DNA of 64,000 bases. Source: Apostichopus japonicus (taxonomy: Eukaryota; Echinodermata; Holothuroidea; Aspidochirotida; Stichopodidae). A program made the translations under genes and the position numbers. The stretch is from the NCBI RefSeq assembly GCF_037975245.1, contig NC_092577.1, positions 20,520,898 through 20,584,897 of the forward strand. Reading direction: 5' to 3'. Below the pieces are notes generated by a model. The model was not told where the DNA came from, did no database searches, and saw only the letters and a program-made list of their open reading frames with translations. Position 1 is the stretch's first letter; each line of letters starts with the position of its first letter. Below are positions 1 to 11,523 of this stretch, one piece after another.

Positions 1-780
1 GATCGCGTATGCTCCACAGTCGTATGCGTTTGGCTGCTGGTGGACGTTCATAACGTTCATGACAAGTTGATCCTCTCTGCAATGAACGTACTTCGTGATG
101 GTCTTGATGGTATCGTGCGTTGGCTGTTGCCGCAGGGAGTCGTATACGCATACTGTATTGCTGTTTTCTGTTCCTATGTTCGATATCGTAATCCAATGAT
201 TTTCGTTGACGTGGAGGAATTGCGCGAATTCTCCAATCGGGACAGCGAACGAGTTCTTTTGCTGAAGCACGGTGTCTTCCAACCCAGAGATGCTTGGGAA
301 CTCTTTCTTCAGGAGATCGTTTGCGGCGCGCATATCTCGGTCATTAAGCCATACTTTCTTCTTGATGTCTCGGCGGTCTTTTGGCGAAAGCGTAGGCGGC
401 GACTTCGATTTTCCAGATGATGTTTCTTCTCTGTTGGCACAGGTCGACTTCGGGTGGCAGTGTGTTGAACATTTAATCTTCTTGACGCGGCACGTTCATA
501 TCGGTTTTGCAGCTGCACGAACAATGTTTCTTAAAGATGGCTGCTTCGCGTAGGCTAATCTGTTGGTCGTTGTCCATCACTATGTCGCCAGTGTACGTTT
601 GGAGGTCTCCTCCCGTGAACTTCGTGTTGATGACTCCGAACGATGTAGTTAGTGAATACGTCTTGACATTCGACCCGTGAATTGCGCTGACAATGGCTGG
701 GATGCGCGACATATCCGTTGCCGTTCGGTCTAACTTTGGAACTGCGACGCTTACGCGATCTCCGACTGAAAATTATTAAA
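1..780 (-). pseudogene. Cys-rich region plus Ulp1/C48-type cysteine protease domain, Ginger-like transposon, left edge cut off
   Basis: Reading the minus strand from about 770, one frame gives VGDRVSVAVPKLDRT and MSRIPAIVSAI, then ISLREAA and CSCSCKTD, matching the C-terminal part of KRBA2-like/Ginger-type integrase proteins. A frameshift near 490 moves to a second frame with a further Cys/His cluster (KCSTHCHPKSTC). That frame stays open to base 1 and contains VWLNDRDMRAANDLL, NENHWITIS, VYDS and AYDCGAYAI. The last three carry the His, Asp and Cys expected of a Ulp1 (C48) catalytic triad, and the domain continues off the window. Integrase followed by a Cys-rich segment and a Ulp1 protease is known from Ginger-type elements; the frameshift makes this copy a pseudogene. 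I identified the domain by motif only. Confidence 0.72.
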
Positions 781-1029
781 CTTTGATGCGCTTCCTTCGG
801 TTGTAGAATTCGGACATTCTGGCGGCTGAAATGTACGTGTTGTCTAAGGCGCGTTTACGTATCTCCGAGTGGCGAGCTGGCTCTTTTTCGGCTAGCTGGT
901 CGGGATCTGACGTAGGTGATGGCGATACTGACTGGCAGGCGGCTGAAGACGGTTGGGGCGAGTCGGTGGTTGAAGAAGGTTGTGGCGATGCTGGCTTGTC
1001 GGCGGCTGAAGACGGTTCCGGCGATGATG

Positions 1030-1720
1030 GTGATGCTAGTTGGTCTGTGATCCGTTCTTCTTCTGTAGCGGATGATGGTGGCTTGAAAAGACGCAGTGCA
1101 GGAGTCGGCTTGATTCTGGATTGACGAGGAGCTGGAATCGGTGGAGTCTTTGTAGTGTTGTCGTCGTCCGTCTGCTGAATGCCAATATCTTCCCCCTCAA
1201 AGCAGCCTTTGGCACCCGGAAATAACCCATCTGGGGGACGCTTCTACCGAAGACAACGTGGTATGGTGCATCTTTGATGGCCTTTTGCCTGGCACAATTC
1301 ATGGAAAATGGTATACGTGGCAGCCATGAAGCCCATGGGTACTGCAAGGCATCATCTTTTCAACTGTACGATTTCCTTTCTCCACGAGGCCCTGGGACTG
1401 GGAATGGCGGGGTCGACCGTTCACAAACGTTGTATCACCACCCCCATCTCGCGAACAGCGCCTTGATGAGTTGGTTGACGAATTCTCTACCATTGTCCGA
1501 GTGTAAGATGTTTGATGGACCGAAGTAGGCTAAAACCCTCTCCTCAATCAGCCTTGCCACTTCTTCTGCTTGAGGGGAAACAACATGTGATACTTGGAGA
1601 AGTGGTCCATGAAGTGGCCGATGTAGTCTTCGTCCGGCGAATGTCGCATATCAGTGAGGTCGACTTGAACTCCTTTCAAGAAGTCTGTTTGGATGATAGG
1701 CCGAAGAGGAGGTCTTGTAA
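1030..1720 (-). pseudogene. Integrase core of the Ginger-like element (DDE), 5' part cut off by family A insertion
   Basis: On the minus strand the segment reads VQVDLTDMRHSPDEDYIG (first catalytic Asp), LHSDNGREFVNQL (second Asp), then after a frameshift NGRPRHSQSQGLVEKGNRT (Glu) and ARQKAIKDAPYHVVFGR. This is the D,D-35-E integrase fold of Gypsy/Ginger type, closest in wording to KRBA2/SCAND3-like proteins. It lies directly upstream, on the same strand, of the Cys-rich/Ulp1 segment, so both were one polyprotein. Its N-terminal half is missing because the family A element starts at 1721. At least one frameshift (around 1440-1470) inactivates it. Confidence 0.75.
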
Positions 1721-1900
1721 GTTCAGTTCCCGTGGAATGCGGACGTGTTTTCGGCTGATCTCCACTTTTCGTTGACCACACCTTTTTGTGTTTTTGACCT
1801 TTCATTAGTTTTCAGTTTGTCTTAGTGTAGTTTGTGTGTTTTGGGTTTGCTTCGTTTTGGTTTTGTATAGGTGCGTGGCTTTGCCACACCCCTAGCTGTC

Positions 1901-3162
1901 ATGGCGGCTCGCCGTAACAGCAAAATCGTATTGTTGAGTTTTTCGGGGGAGGCTAAGGTCGTCCCCGGACAAGTTTTTTTCAGTTTTGCGTTCTGTTGGT
2001 TTAAAAGTCCCTGGAGAGGTTGACGCGCTTCAGCGTAAACCTCTCCGGGGTATGAATTGTTTTGATGTTCGTTTTACGGAGGCTGCCCGCGTCCGAGGCG
2101 TCCATGTGTTGGAGGGAGTCGAGGGACTGAAGGTCACACCGTACGACAGTGCGGTGTGGGTGACAGTCCTCCATCTCCCTCTGGACATGACTGAACAGAT
2201 TGTTGTGCGGACACTGGGGCGTTTTGGGAAAGTAACCGGCTACGAGGAGCCAGAATTCCTTGAATATAAGGGTGTAAAGACCGGGACCAGACGAGTTAGA
2301 TTACAACTCAAGTCCGATATCCCCTCTCTCTACCTTGTGGACTAATGGGCACAGGGGCCACGTTGCATACCCGGGTTGAAGGTGTGGGCTGGAAGGGCAT
2401 GAGGCCAGGTTGTGCCCGAACAAGCGGTGTAGCCGCTGTTTACAGGTTGGGCATACCCTAGCCGAGTGTAAAGGGGATATCGTATGTAACTCGTGTGGGA
2501 AAACGGGCCATCTCGCTCGTTTATGCCCAGACCGCTCATACGCCGCGAGAGTAGCTACGGGCGTGGTTGAAGCGGTCCCGTCCCGGCCTTTCACACCGTA
2601 TCACTTGATGCTCCTCTCATCGCCCCAGTGTCCGACACTAGCGCCCCGGTGGAGGTTTTCAACTCCCCTTCGTGTTCAACCTCGTCCCTGGAGGGAGTTG
2701 CCGCTCCGGCCGAGACTGCCAGCCTGCCCAGGCGGAGCAGGTCAAAACGGCGGAGATGGTATTAGCGGAGTGGCATGCGGAGCAGGATGCCGCTTGTACT
2801 GGTTCACCGGTAGCTACGCCCGCTATCGGGGACACTAGTCGGGCCTCGAGTCAATCGGCCCAAGAGACATTAAGTGGCCCAGATTCGGACTCGCCAATGG
2901 AGGACTGTACTTCCGCCTTAGTAGTTGTAGCTAAGGAGTCCTCCGATTGGTTGATGAGACAAAACACGCCACTGATCTCATTGACTCGAGCGGCCCTTCC
3001 ACCCTGCCCGCAGTCGCTTCCACCATACCGGACACGATGGTCGCTAGTGGACCTCCTGTTCCTTGTGACGAGGAGCTAAGAGGTCTGCTAGGTCGTAGGA
3101 AAAGGGGAAACACCGCTAAGGGCCTGAAAAGAGCCGTATTGGGAAAACATCGCAGGTTATGA
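1901..3162 (+). pseudogene. Family A ORF1: Gag-like protein with three CCHC zinc knuckles
   Basis: The ATG at 1901 follows a roughly 180-bp leader and begins MAARRNSKIVLLSFSGEAK; an extra T in the poly-T run near 1978 shifts the frame. The conserved region (GVEGLKVTPYDSAVWVTVL, RTLGRFGKVTGYEEPEFLE) is followed by zinc knuckles of which CSRCLQVGHTLAEC and CNSCGKTGHLARLC are readable; the first knuckle is damaged around 2390. The C-terminal half is acidic and low-complexity and ends GLKRAVLGKHRRL with TGA at 3160-3162. In Tx1/L1-type elements ORF1 is a nucleic-acid-binding chaperone packaged with the RNA. The ORF1 stop and the ORF2 start overlap as ATGA (3159-3162). Several frameshifts make this copy non-functional. 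Confidence 0.8.
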
Positions 3163-6100
3163 CACCAGACACCTTATCCCTCGTCACCCTTAATGTGAAT
3201 GGGATGAGGGGTACCCCAAAAAGGCGACGGATTTTACAGTTCTGCGAGTTGCTCCAAGTGGATGTGGTCCTTTTGCAAGAGACCCACATATCTTGTGAGA
3301 GTAATGTTCATCTTTGGTCCTTTGGGTGGGGAGGGGGCCTTTATGCCTCCTTTGGATCAAGGGCATTTTGCGGGACTGTAATTTTGATGTCCCCGATACG
3401 GTGTCATTGTGTGGGGAAAGTGGAGAAAGACCATGAAGGTCGGGTGGTGTGCATACACTTAAGGCTCACGCGGGGTGAGTTGGTGGTTTGCAATGTGTAT
3501 GCCCCCCAACCGGTCAGCATGTAGGAAAAATTTCTTCTCGGTGTTGCCATCTGTTCGTACCGGGTAAGGCAAATTGTATCCTGGGGGGTACTTTAACTGT
3601 GTTCCTCACTCTGCGTTAGATAGACGTTCGAGGAAAGAGTCCCCCAATTGTACCACCTAGCTAGGTTTGTTTGTCAAGCACCGAGATCTTGTGAATGTTT
3701 GGAGGTCCCAAAATCCCCAGGTGGTTGCTTGTACGTGGCATAAACCAGATGGAACAGTTTCATCCAGACTCGACAGGTTCTTTGCCCCGGCGTCGATTAT
3801 TTCATGTCCTTTATCTGATCATGACGCTGTTGTTTTGCGCCTGCAGCTGCCGGAGTCCTTTCATGTGGAGAAGGGACTTTGGCGGCTGAACACGGAAATT
3901 GTTAAAGAGCAAAACTTCAAGGAGCAATTTTTCGAGAAGTACAGAGGATGGCAGTCCCTCAAGCCTGCTTTTCCCAATACGTTAGTCTGGTGGGACGAGG
4001 TCAAGTCCCTCATCAAGCAGTTCGCAATCAGGTATTGTGTTGAGAGAGCTCACCAACGGAGATTCAAGTTCCATTCCTTGTGCAATAGAGCAAGGGATGG
4101 TTCTTCATCGTCTGATCTGCATGCACTTGGAGTGTTTCTCGATGAGAAACTGCACGGAGCCCGAGTGCGTGCCAGAATCCAGTTTGTTGAGGCGGACGAG
4201 AAGCCCACTATTCGTTTTCACCGGGACGACACCAAGTCTGTGGTTGACCGCAGAATAAGGGCAGTGTGTGTCATCCTGGTGGGGTCGTCGTGGAGAGCCC
4301 GCAGGCAGTCCTAGGGGTATTTGGGTCGTTCTTTTCGAACCTGTACTTCAGGGCTGCTGTTAACGAGGATCTCCAGGAGGACTTGTTGTCTGGTATCGAC
4401 AAGGCCCCCCCCCCCCCCTGAGAGTAAAAATGATAGCTTGGGCTCGAATCTCTCCGTTGGTGAGCTCTGGACAGCGGTAGCAGCGATGAAGAAGGGAAAG
4501 TCCCCCGGTCCAGATGGCCTCCCGGCAGAGTTCTATAGGACCTTCTGGGAGGTCCTCGGTGGGGACTTGAGAGATGTGTTCCCTACCGCTTTCCAGTTCA
4601 ATTACATGAGCCAAACACAGCGGGTTGGAAATATTGTTCTCCTACCAAAGTCGGGAGACCCTTTGGACCCTAGAAATAGGCGTCCAATAACGCTGTTAAA
4701 TGTGGACTACAAAATCCTGGCCAAAGCATTAGGAAATCGCTTATCGGACGTGATGCCGGATATTGTAGGGCCTCTCCAGACTTGTGCTGTGCGAGGCAAG
4801 TGTATTCAACATAACCTCTGGTTGATGAGAGACTTCATCGAGTTTGTTAAAGTTCGTGATTTGCCATGTGCACTGGTCTGACTGGACCAGGAAAAGGCCT
4901 TTGACATGGTAGATCACGACTTCCTGTTCAGAAGCTTAGAGTCCTTAGGATTGAACTCCGTATATATTCCTTGGGTCTCGTTACTATACAAGGACGTCAC
5001 GAGCATTGTCACTGTTAACGGATTAACTTCTGGTCCCTTCCCGGTTCGAAGAGGAGTCCGTTAGGGTTGTCCCCTCTCCCCGTTGTTGTATGTTCTCTCT
5101 TCAGCGAAACGCTCAGTACCTCGCTGGACAGATGCTTTGGATTTCGACCCTTCAACCGGGTGGGGCTACCGGGTGGGGCTAGATGCGTGCAGTATGCCGA
5201 TGCCGTCACTTGTATTGTGTCGGACCTCGCCTCCTTCTAGCCTTTATCGAAGGTTTTGACTACCTTCCAAGAGGCTACTGGTGCCAGACTGAACAAGTCC
5301 AAGACCAAAGGGCTGCGATTGGGAGGTTGGCGCGGCCAATCCCTCCCGTTCGATGCTACTTGGTCACATGTCATGATCAAGGTAAATGGCATCTGGCTAG
5401 GTTATGGTGGCCCGGAGGCCACCACTTGGGCCGAGAAGGCTGATCAGGTGGAGGCAAGGCTCGACACATTCAGTCACAGGTGGCTCTCCCTCCCTGGGAA
5501 GGTTACAGTTGTAAATAGGTTTATTGTTCCTCTCCTTTGGTATCCTGGTACGGTGATCGCCGCACCGGATCATGCCTTGGTGCGACTGGAGAGGATCATT
5601 TTTCATTTCATTTGGGGAAAGCGCAAACCAAACCTTGTGAAAAGGACCGTTCTGTATAAGACCCCCTTGAGCGGTGGGCTTGGTTTGGTCCACCTACCAT
5701 CTAAACTGCGCTTTCTCCTCTTGAAAGGTGTTTTTGTTGCTTTTGTCCTTCGTTTCCCTTCGCTTTTATTGTTAGGTACTGGGGTGGGTTTCTTTTTCGA
5801 CACCACTGGCCCGGATCCTTTTCCAATAACCGGCCAAAGGCGACACGCCCTTCTGGGGTCTATACTCGTAGAATCTTCGTATAATCAAAGAAGAGGGTGG
5901 GCCACAAGTTCTGCTGAACGTGGCCCCCTCTGTGTTACACCTACCATTGTTTCGTTCAATGCTCGCGCCCGTGTGCCCGTCGGCTTGCCGGACCGCCATC
6001 TCTCCAGATGTGTGGCGGTCTGTGTGTTGCAAGTCACTAGATAGCCGTCTGAGGGACTTGGCGTGGAGGATTGCACATGGGGTCCTCATCACTAACCATT

Positions 6101-6500
6101 TTCGCCTAGTCAGGTGGCGATTAGGTGATGGGATTTGTCCCCGGGGGGTGTGGGCTGTAAAGCCATCGAGACTATGCAACACCTTTTGCTGGAGTGTCCC
6201 TTTGTCCGGTTGGTGTGGGATTGGTTTCACGCCTTCGTTATTGGTTGCACACAGTGGACCAGTAATAGTGATTTTGCCGCTGTCATCAGGAGACACATCT
6301 GGAACAGCAGATGCCGCCTAGTTTTCGATGGGGACGTCTGGAGGGCAGAGGATGTTGTCCCCCTCGTGGAAAGTTACATCAGGTTGCGCATAGAGGCGGA
6401 CCATGCACGGCTTCCCGACACTGCCTTTCGTAGACGCTGGCGCAAGCCTGTCGTCTACTATCGGGACGGCGTTCCCCGGATGAAATTTGGAGTCAGCTAG
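3159..6500 (+). pseudogene. Family A ORF2: AP-like endonuclease and reverse transcriptase, broken
   Basis: The start reads MTPDTLSLVTLNVNGMRGT and LLQETHI, the first motifs of an exonuclease-endonuclease-phosphatase domain; SSRLDRF and LSDHDAVV follow. The RT domain shows GLPAEFYRTFWE, ITLLNVDYKILAKALGNRL, LDQEKAFDMVD and a catalytic block QYADAVT, where the second Asp of YADD is replaced by Ala. In-frame stops are visible at 4879-4881 (TGA before LDQEKAFD) and 5062-5064 (TAG in GVRQGCPLSP context), plus many frameshifts. The C-terminus has the Cys/His block IETMQHLLLECPF and ends KPVVYYRDGVPRMKFGVS. It would nick target DNA and copy the element RNA by target-primed reverse transcription; this copy cannot. 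Confidence 0.82.
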
Positions 6501-6669
6501 TTGGTAGGTGTGGGGGTTTGTGTGGCCTTTGGGTCCGTGTCCTTTTCGCGTCACGTTAAACGCTGCGTTAGTGAGAGATTGATGGGTTTCAGTTGTTTTA
6601 CAGACTGGGATTGTTTTTGTTTCTCTTGACCTTTGGTCCGTGTCCGTTTTCTTAGCACGTAAAAAGCAC
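6501..6669 (+). other. Family A 3' UTR with conserved terminal motif
   Basis: Non-coding tail of element A1. It contains the doublet GGGTCCGTGTCC / TTGGTCCGTGTCC and terminates CACGTAAAAAGCAC. The same tail recurs at 25440-25713, 29680-29994, 44340-44620 (last about 30 bp missing) and, reversed, at 22001-22340 and 63802-64000. No poly(A) tail follows any copy. Confidence 0.75.
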
Positions 6670-6693
6670 AATATCAGTACAGTGTAGGATAAA

Positions 6694-7260
6694 ATGGAAC
6701 AATTAAAGCCAGCAAATACCCCTGATTTTCTATCATCGCAACTTCCCCAAGAATGGAAGCGGTGGATAGAGGAATTTACCCTCTATTGTGATTTGGCATT
6801 ATCAGGAAAAGAGAACAAAGTCCTAGTCAAAGTGTTTAAATATCTTATTGGCACACACGGCAGAGAGATATATGAAACACTAGAATTCCCGGTCACTAGT
6901 CTTCCAGAAGGGAGAACACTTGCAGAGATAACTGCATTTGATACGCATTGTGATCCAAAGAAAAATGAAACTGTGGAACGTTACAAACTTATCACAAGCG
7001 TGTCATTTTGATTCGCTGCAAGATTCACTGATATGAGACCGTATTGTAGTTGGAATTAAAGATATGAATCTGAGGGAACGACTACTCAGAATACCAGACC
7101 TAAATCTAGAGAAGTGCATTGAAACATGCAGAGCTTCTGAATTGTCTAAGGAGAGGATGAAAGTTATGGATTCATCCGACTCTGTACACGCCATGTGCAA
7201 ATCGAAGAAGGGAACCAAGAAGGCGAATCAACTTGACACACAGAATCATGCTTGGAGAAA
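6694..7260 (+). pseudogene. Gypsy-1 gag
   Basis: The frame opens MEQLKPANTPDFLSSQLPQ and WKRWIEEFTLYCDLALSG, then PKKNETVERYKL, the layout of an invertebrate Gypsy capsid-type Gag (structural protein of the virus-like particle). It breaks at 7009 (TGA) and continues in another frame with MNLRERLLRIPDLNLEKCI and ETCRASELSKERM. No intact zinc knuckle is left. The ATG lies 24 bp after the end of the family A element. It is a pseudogene by frameshift. Confidence 0.7.
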
Positions 7261-7949
7261 ATGAGGTCAAATTTCAAGTTGACACTGCAACATACTACCT
7301 GCGAAATATGTTCACAAGACGAATGTCATCATGGACCAGAAGGAAGTTCTTTCAAAGTACAATAAAACTACAATCACACCACTGGGACGCACGAAAGTCA
7401 AATTGGTCTATCCAAGGAATAAGAAAAAGTACAAGGCAGAGTTTGTTATTCTTGATGGTGAATGCACACCTCTAGTGGGAAGTAAGGCAGTCCAGTACAT
7501 GAACCTGGTCAAGGTACAGTACGACAACATATATATACTGTACAGAAGTCCCAGAGTGGAGAAATGACGACAGAAACTTTGTTGCATAAATACAAAGATA
7601 TATTTTAAGGGACCGGTAAACTTAAAGGGGAATATCACCTTGACGTCGACCCAAACATCAAACCTGTGGTCCACCCACCCAGAAAGGTTCCTGTTGCAGT
7701 CAAGAAACGACTAACAAAGAATGAAGTGATAACGCCAGTCACTACACCGACACCATGGGTATAAAGTTTGGTAACGGTGGTGTAACCCGAGGAAATGAGG
7801 ATCTACATTATCCAATGCCGACCATAGAAGATGTACTACCCGACCTGAACAATGCAAAAGTGTTCAGCGTCCTGGATTCAAAGAACGGATTTTGGCATGT
7901 TTAACTTGATGAAGAAAGTTCATATTTAACAACCTTCAACACACCATAT
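7260..7949 (+). pseudogene. Gypsy-1 pol, protease and N-terminal half of reverse transcriptase
   Basis: ENEVKFQVDTATYY corresponds to the retropepsin start, but the catalytic D-T-G is changed to D-T-A. A downstream protease-like stretch (ITPLGRTKVKLVYPRN, AEFVILDGECTPLVG) is open to 7567. The RT N-terminus then appears in broken frames: HLDVDPNIKPVVHPPRKVP, LNNAKVFSVLDSKNGFWHV and EESSYLTTFNTPY, ending at the family B insertion point at 7949/7950. Stops and indels occur about every 100 bp. The remainder of the same RT resumes at 12829. Confidence 0.75.
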
Positions 7950-8112
7950 GTACTTTTTACGTGACCCGTCACACGGGATACAAAACGTCACGGCCAAACG
8001 GCACTACCAAACCATCCCATTCTTACAAACGAACCTCAGGTCAAGCGAGCCAAAAAGAGTACATACGCTCACCGACCTGCAGAGACAAAACGCCCAACCC
8101 CCCACTGAAATA

Positions 8113-11100
8113 TTAAAAAACTACAAAAGGACGACCAGCACGCAGCGAAACAAAACACCCTTCCCCAGCACACCACCGTCCAAAAAAGGCAGCCCTAGAT
8201 AAACGGCGAAAATCGCCTTCGACCTGAAGGCGAATGTCAGACTTCACCGCCTCCAGGACTGCCTGCCAACTGGCAAATTTCCCCCTAAAAACAACATCAC
8301 ATCTATTCCTCCAAATAAGTTTTTTTACAACAGAACAAACATAAATAATACGCTGCAACACAGCAACGGAACAAACTGGAGGATCTAATCCATACAAAAC
8401 AAAACCCTGTCCTACCGACCAGGAACGGTCTCCCGTTAAACGGTCGGTCCAGGACTGAAACCACTCCCACAAGTTCAAAACAAAGGGGCAATGACAAAAA
8501 ACATGGGCAGTACTCTCTAAGCTGTCACAGCCGGTCCTCGGGCACAGTCCATCACCCAATCGCCAGTGATACCTTTTCAGATTGGTCACCAAGGCACCGT
8601 GTGCAATTCTCCATGCAAGGTCACGGAGCCTGCAACCATTCAGCCTTGAATGCACCGAACGCCATACTTCGACAGGATGACGTCCCTGTACAAAAATTGC
8701 ATTCAAGGCCCTATCCCGCAACGAACTGTGAACGAGGGCCGGCTGTGACAGGTCAACAGGGGGCAACTCAATCAAAGCGGAGCAAATGACACGCACCACA
8801 CTGTTTGGAGTACTACTATGCGGTTCTCTGTTGCTAAACAGCGCCGGGACCCATCGACGCAGGTGCAAACCGCCCCAAAAACGTACAAAATATGAACAAG
8901 GCAACCCTGGGTCAGTTACCGCTACAAACAACTGCTTAAATAACAAACAAGTTAACTTACTTCCCAGATGAACCACCCCTAACCCACCCTTCTCCAGTTT
9001 TTGGTACATTACCGCCCTTTTGACAAGCTCTGTACCACCCGACCAAATAAATGAAAATATCGCTCTCTCCAACCGCACCAGGACGCGACGCGGAATTGGA
9101 TACACCGCGCCCGGGTACCACAAGATGGGCGAAACAAAACGATTAACTACGGTGACTTTCCCTAGGATCGAAAGCCAGCGGGTGCCAAAGGTTTCGAGCC
9201 TGCTCTCAAATACCTCAGCCCTCTCGCTCCAGGTGACATCACCAGGTGCATCGTAGCCGAACCATATACCATTAATTTTGATATTCTGATCCGACCACGA
9301 CGCACCGAATGGTAAGTCTCTGTATCTCCAGCTACCAAGACGAAGGCCCTTTGTCTTTTCTGGATTCAACTTCGCCCCGGTAGCTCTCTCAAAAATAGAT
9401 AAATCCTGCGAGAGTGCGCGAAAGGAGCCCAGACTCGAAACAACACATGTCACGTCATCTGCATATTGAGCGCATTTCACTTTGGCACCCCCTGGCACAA
9501 CGAATGGAACAAGTCTGGAGTCCCTTTCCAAAAGACGAGAGAGGGACTCGCTAAACAAAACATAAAGTAATGGAGACAGAGGGCACCCCTGGCGCACCCC
9601 CCTCTCTACGTTAAAAACCTCCGAACAAAACCCATTTACGATAACAGAACTGAAACTTTCTTCATACAAAACAGAATTCCAATTACGAAAAACCGGGTGC
9701 AACTGAAACGTCTCCAATACATTCATTAAAAAACCGCGATCCACCATGTCAAAGGCCTTCTGCTGGTCCAGAGACACCAATGCACATGGCAGATCACGCT
9801 CAATAACAAAGTCGGTCAAGTCGCGCATCAACCACAAGTTCTGCTGGATGCAATGACCCTTCACTGCACAAGTCCGGAGATCACCCACAAGATGCGGCAT
9901 AGCCAGTGCAAGGCGGTTGCACAAAGCCTTAGCCAGCAACTTGTAGTCCACATTTAACAAGGTGATCGGACGCTTGTTACGGGGATCCAAGGGGTCCCCA
10001 GACTTGGGCAGCAAAGTAATCATGCCCAGACGTTGACTTTGGTTTAACAGTCCGTTTTGGAAGGCGTCCTCGAAGACGGCTCTGATGTCGGGTCCTATTA
10101 TTGCCCAGAAGGTTCGGTAGAACTCCCTCGGAAGCCCGTCCGAACCCGGGGACTTGCCATTCTTCATCTTCGAAAGCGCCTTCCAAAGCTCAACAGTGGT
10201 TATTTCGCCCCCCAAAATATCATTGACATCGTGGGGAACGGTTTTTGAGATTCCCCTCAATAAATCAGCCTGTGCCGACAAGTCGACATTGCCACGCGTA
10301 AACAAACTCGAATAGTACTCTTTATATACGCGGACAATGCCGTGAGGGTCACTAACCACGGTCCCATCAGTAGCGCGTACAGACGGGACGCGTCTGTCAC
10401 CTGCCGATGAGCTAACGGACTGGTAAAACCTCAGTGAAGGGCGCTCCTCGGCTTCCACCGCTTCGACACGGGCCCTGACGCGGGCACCGTGGTACTTTTC
10501 ATCGAGATAAGTCTGCAAAGCGATGACTGCCGAAGGGTCGCCAAACTTCACCTCCGCGCACAGCTTCGAGAATTTTTCTCTTCGACGCCGTGCGCTGGTC
10601 ACGCAATACTGAATTGCGTAGCGTTTGATGCGCAACTTGACCTCATCCCACCATTGGGATGTAGAAGCAAAGGCCGGCTTCAATGTTTGCCATCCTTTGT
10701 ACCTGGTCTCGAAACCCTGGCGGAACTCTGCCTCGCCAAGAATCCGACAGTTAAGCTTCCATAGGCCCCGCCCGATGGGGAAAATGGAAGGCAAAACAAA
10801 ACGTGCTACTACAGTGTCATGGTCAGAGAGCGGACAGCTGAGCGTCTCGCAACCCGAAAATGTAAAACTTACGGGCGCATACACTCGATCTATCCTGGAG
10901 GCATCTTCTCCGTTAGGCCTCACCCACGTATACCCCGTACTACACGGGTGCATATGCCTCCAGACATCGGCTAAAAGGTGTGCCGAAGTGAATCTGTCCA
11001 ATTCTGTGATCCCAGCGTCGGGACTTGCAGACACAGAAGTTCCGAGTCTGTCAAGACCCGAGTCTGGGACACAGTTAAAGTCTCCGACCATGACACACGG

Positions 11101-11503
11101 CGCACTACCAGGAACAAAGGAAGGCAGCGTGTTAAAAAAATCTCGTCTAGCAGAAGGCCGATTGGGAGCATACACATTGCAAATGGCGATGTTACCCTGT
11201 GGATACTTGAATAGAATGCAAACCAATCGGCCCTCGTGATCCGTCTCCACCCTAGTGGCACAACCCGCCTGACGAGCTGACAGAAGGATGACAGTGCCAC
11301 AGGATGAAGACGAACCAAACGAAGCATGCAGCTCACCACCCCACTCATAAGCCCATAGAGGGACATCTTCTTCCAAAATATGTTTCTTGCAGGCAAACGC
11401 AGTCGACCTCCATTGATTTACAATATTGGAAAATGCGACTGCGCTTGCGATGATCCCTCATGCCATTCACGTTCAAAGTGGCAACTGAAAGTGTATGGGC
11501 CAT
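8113..11503 (-). pseudogene. Family B ORF2: endonuclease-reverse transcriptase, single frameshift
   Basis: The likely start is the ATG at 11503-11501 (MAHTLSVATLNVNGMRD), about 20 bp after the ORF1 stop. A short indel near 11380 (within LQET) shifts the frame, after which the frame is open for more than 1,080 codons to the stop at 8113. Domains in order: endonuclease (GDFNCVPDSGLDRLG, ASRIDRVYAPVSFTF, LSDHDTVVARF), RT (GLPREFYRTFW, ITLLNVDYKLLAKAL, SLDQQKAFDMVDR, GVRQGCPLSPLLYVLF, intact QYADDVT), and a C-terminal Cys/His motif (LESTAHVFCHCPF). Its role is target nicking and target-primed reverse transcription. Apart from the one indel it looks functional. Confidence 0.9.
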
Positions 11504-11523
11504 GAGAGGGCAGTGGGGCAAAA

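Larger units (their letters stand above)
1721..6669 (+). mobile_element. Tx1-like non-LTR retrotransposon, family A, full length but inactive (A1)
   Basis: The element starts GTTCAGTTC followed by the 5' block GTGGAATGCGGACGTG and ends CACGTAAAAAGCAC at 6669. It carries ORF1 (three CCHC knuckles), then ORF2 (AP-like endonuclease, reverse transcriptase, C-terminal Cys/His motif), then a 3' UTR of about 170 bp without a poly(A) tail. The same 5' start occurs at 28216, and the same 3' end at 25713, 29994 and (minus) 22001 and 63802, which fixes the boundaries. No target duplication is visible: the left flank is the Ginger-like integrase and the right flank is the beginning of a Gypsy gag. Frameshifts and stops in both ORFs show it is dead. 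Confidence 0.88.

Noticed and set aside
1-420. Plus-strand 126-codon frame at 40-420
   Set aside because: It is the antisense of the Ulp1-like protease frame, which has recognisable catalytic motifs.
10489-11239. Plus-strand open frames across 8-12.8 kb
   Set aside because: Antisense shadows of the family B ORF2 and ORF1 on the minus strand.
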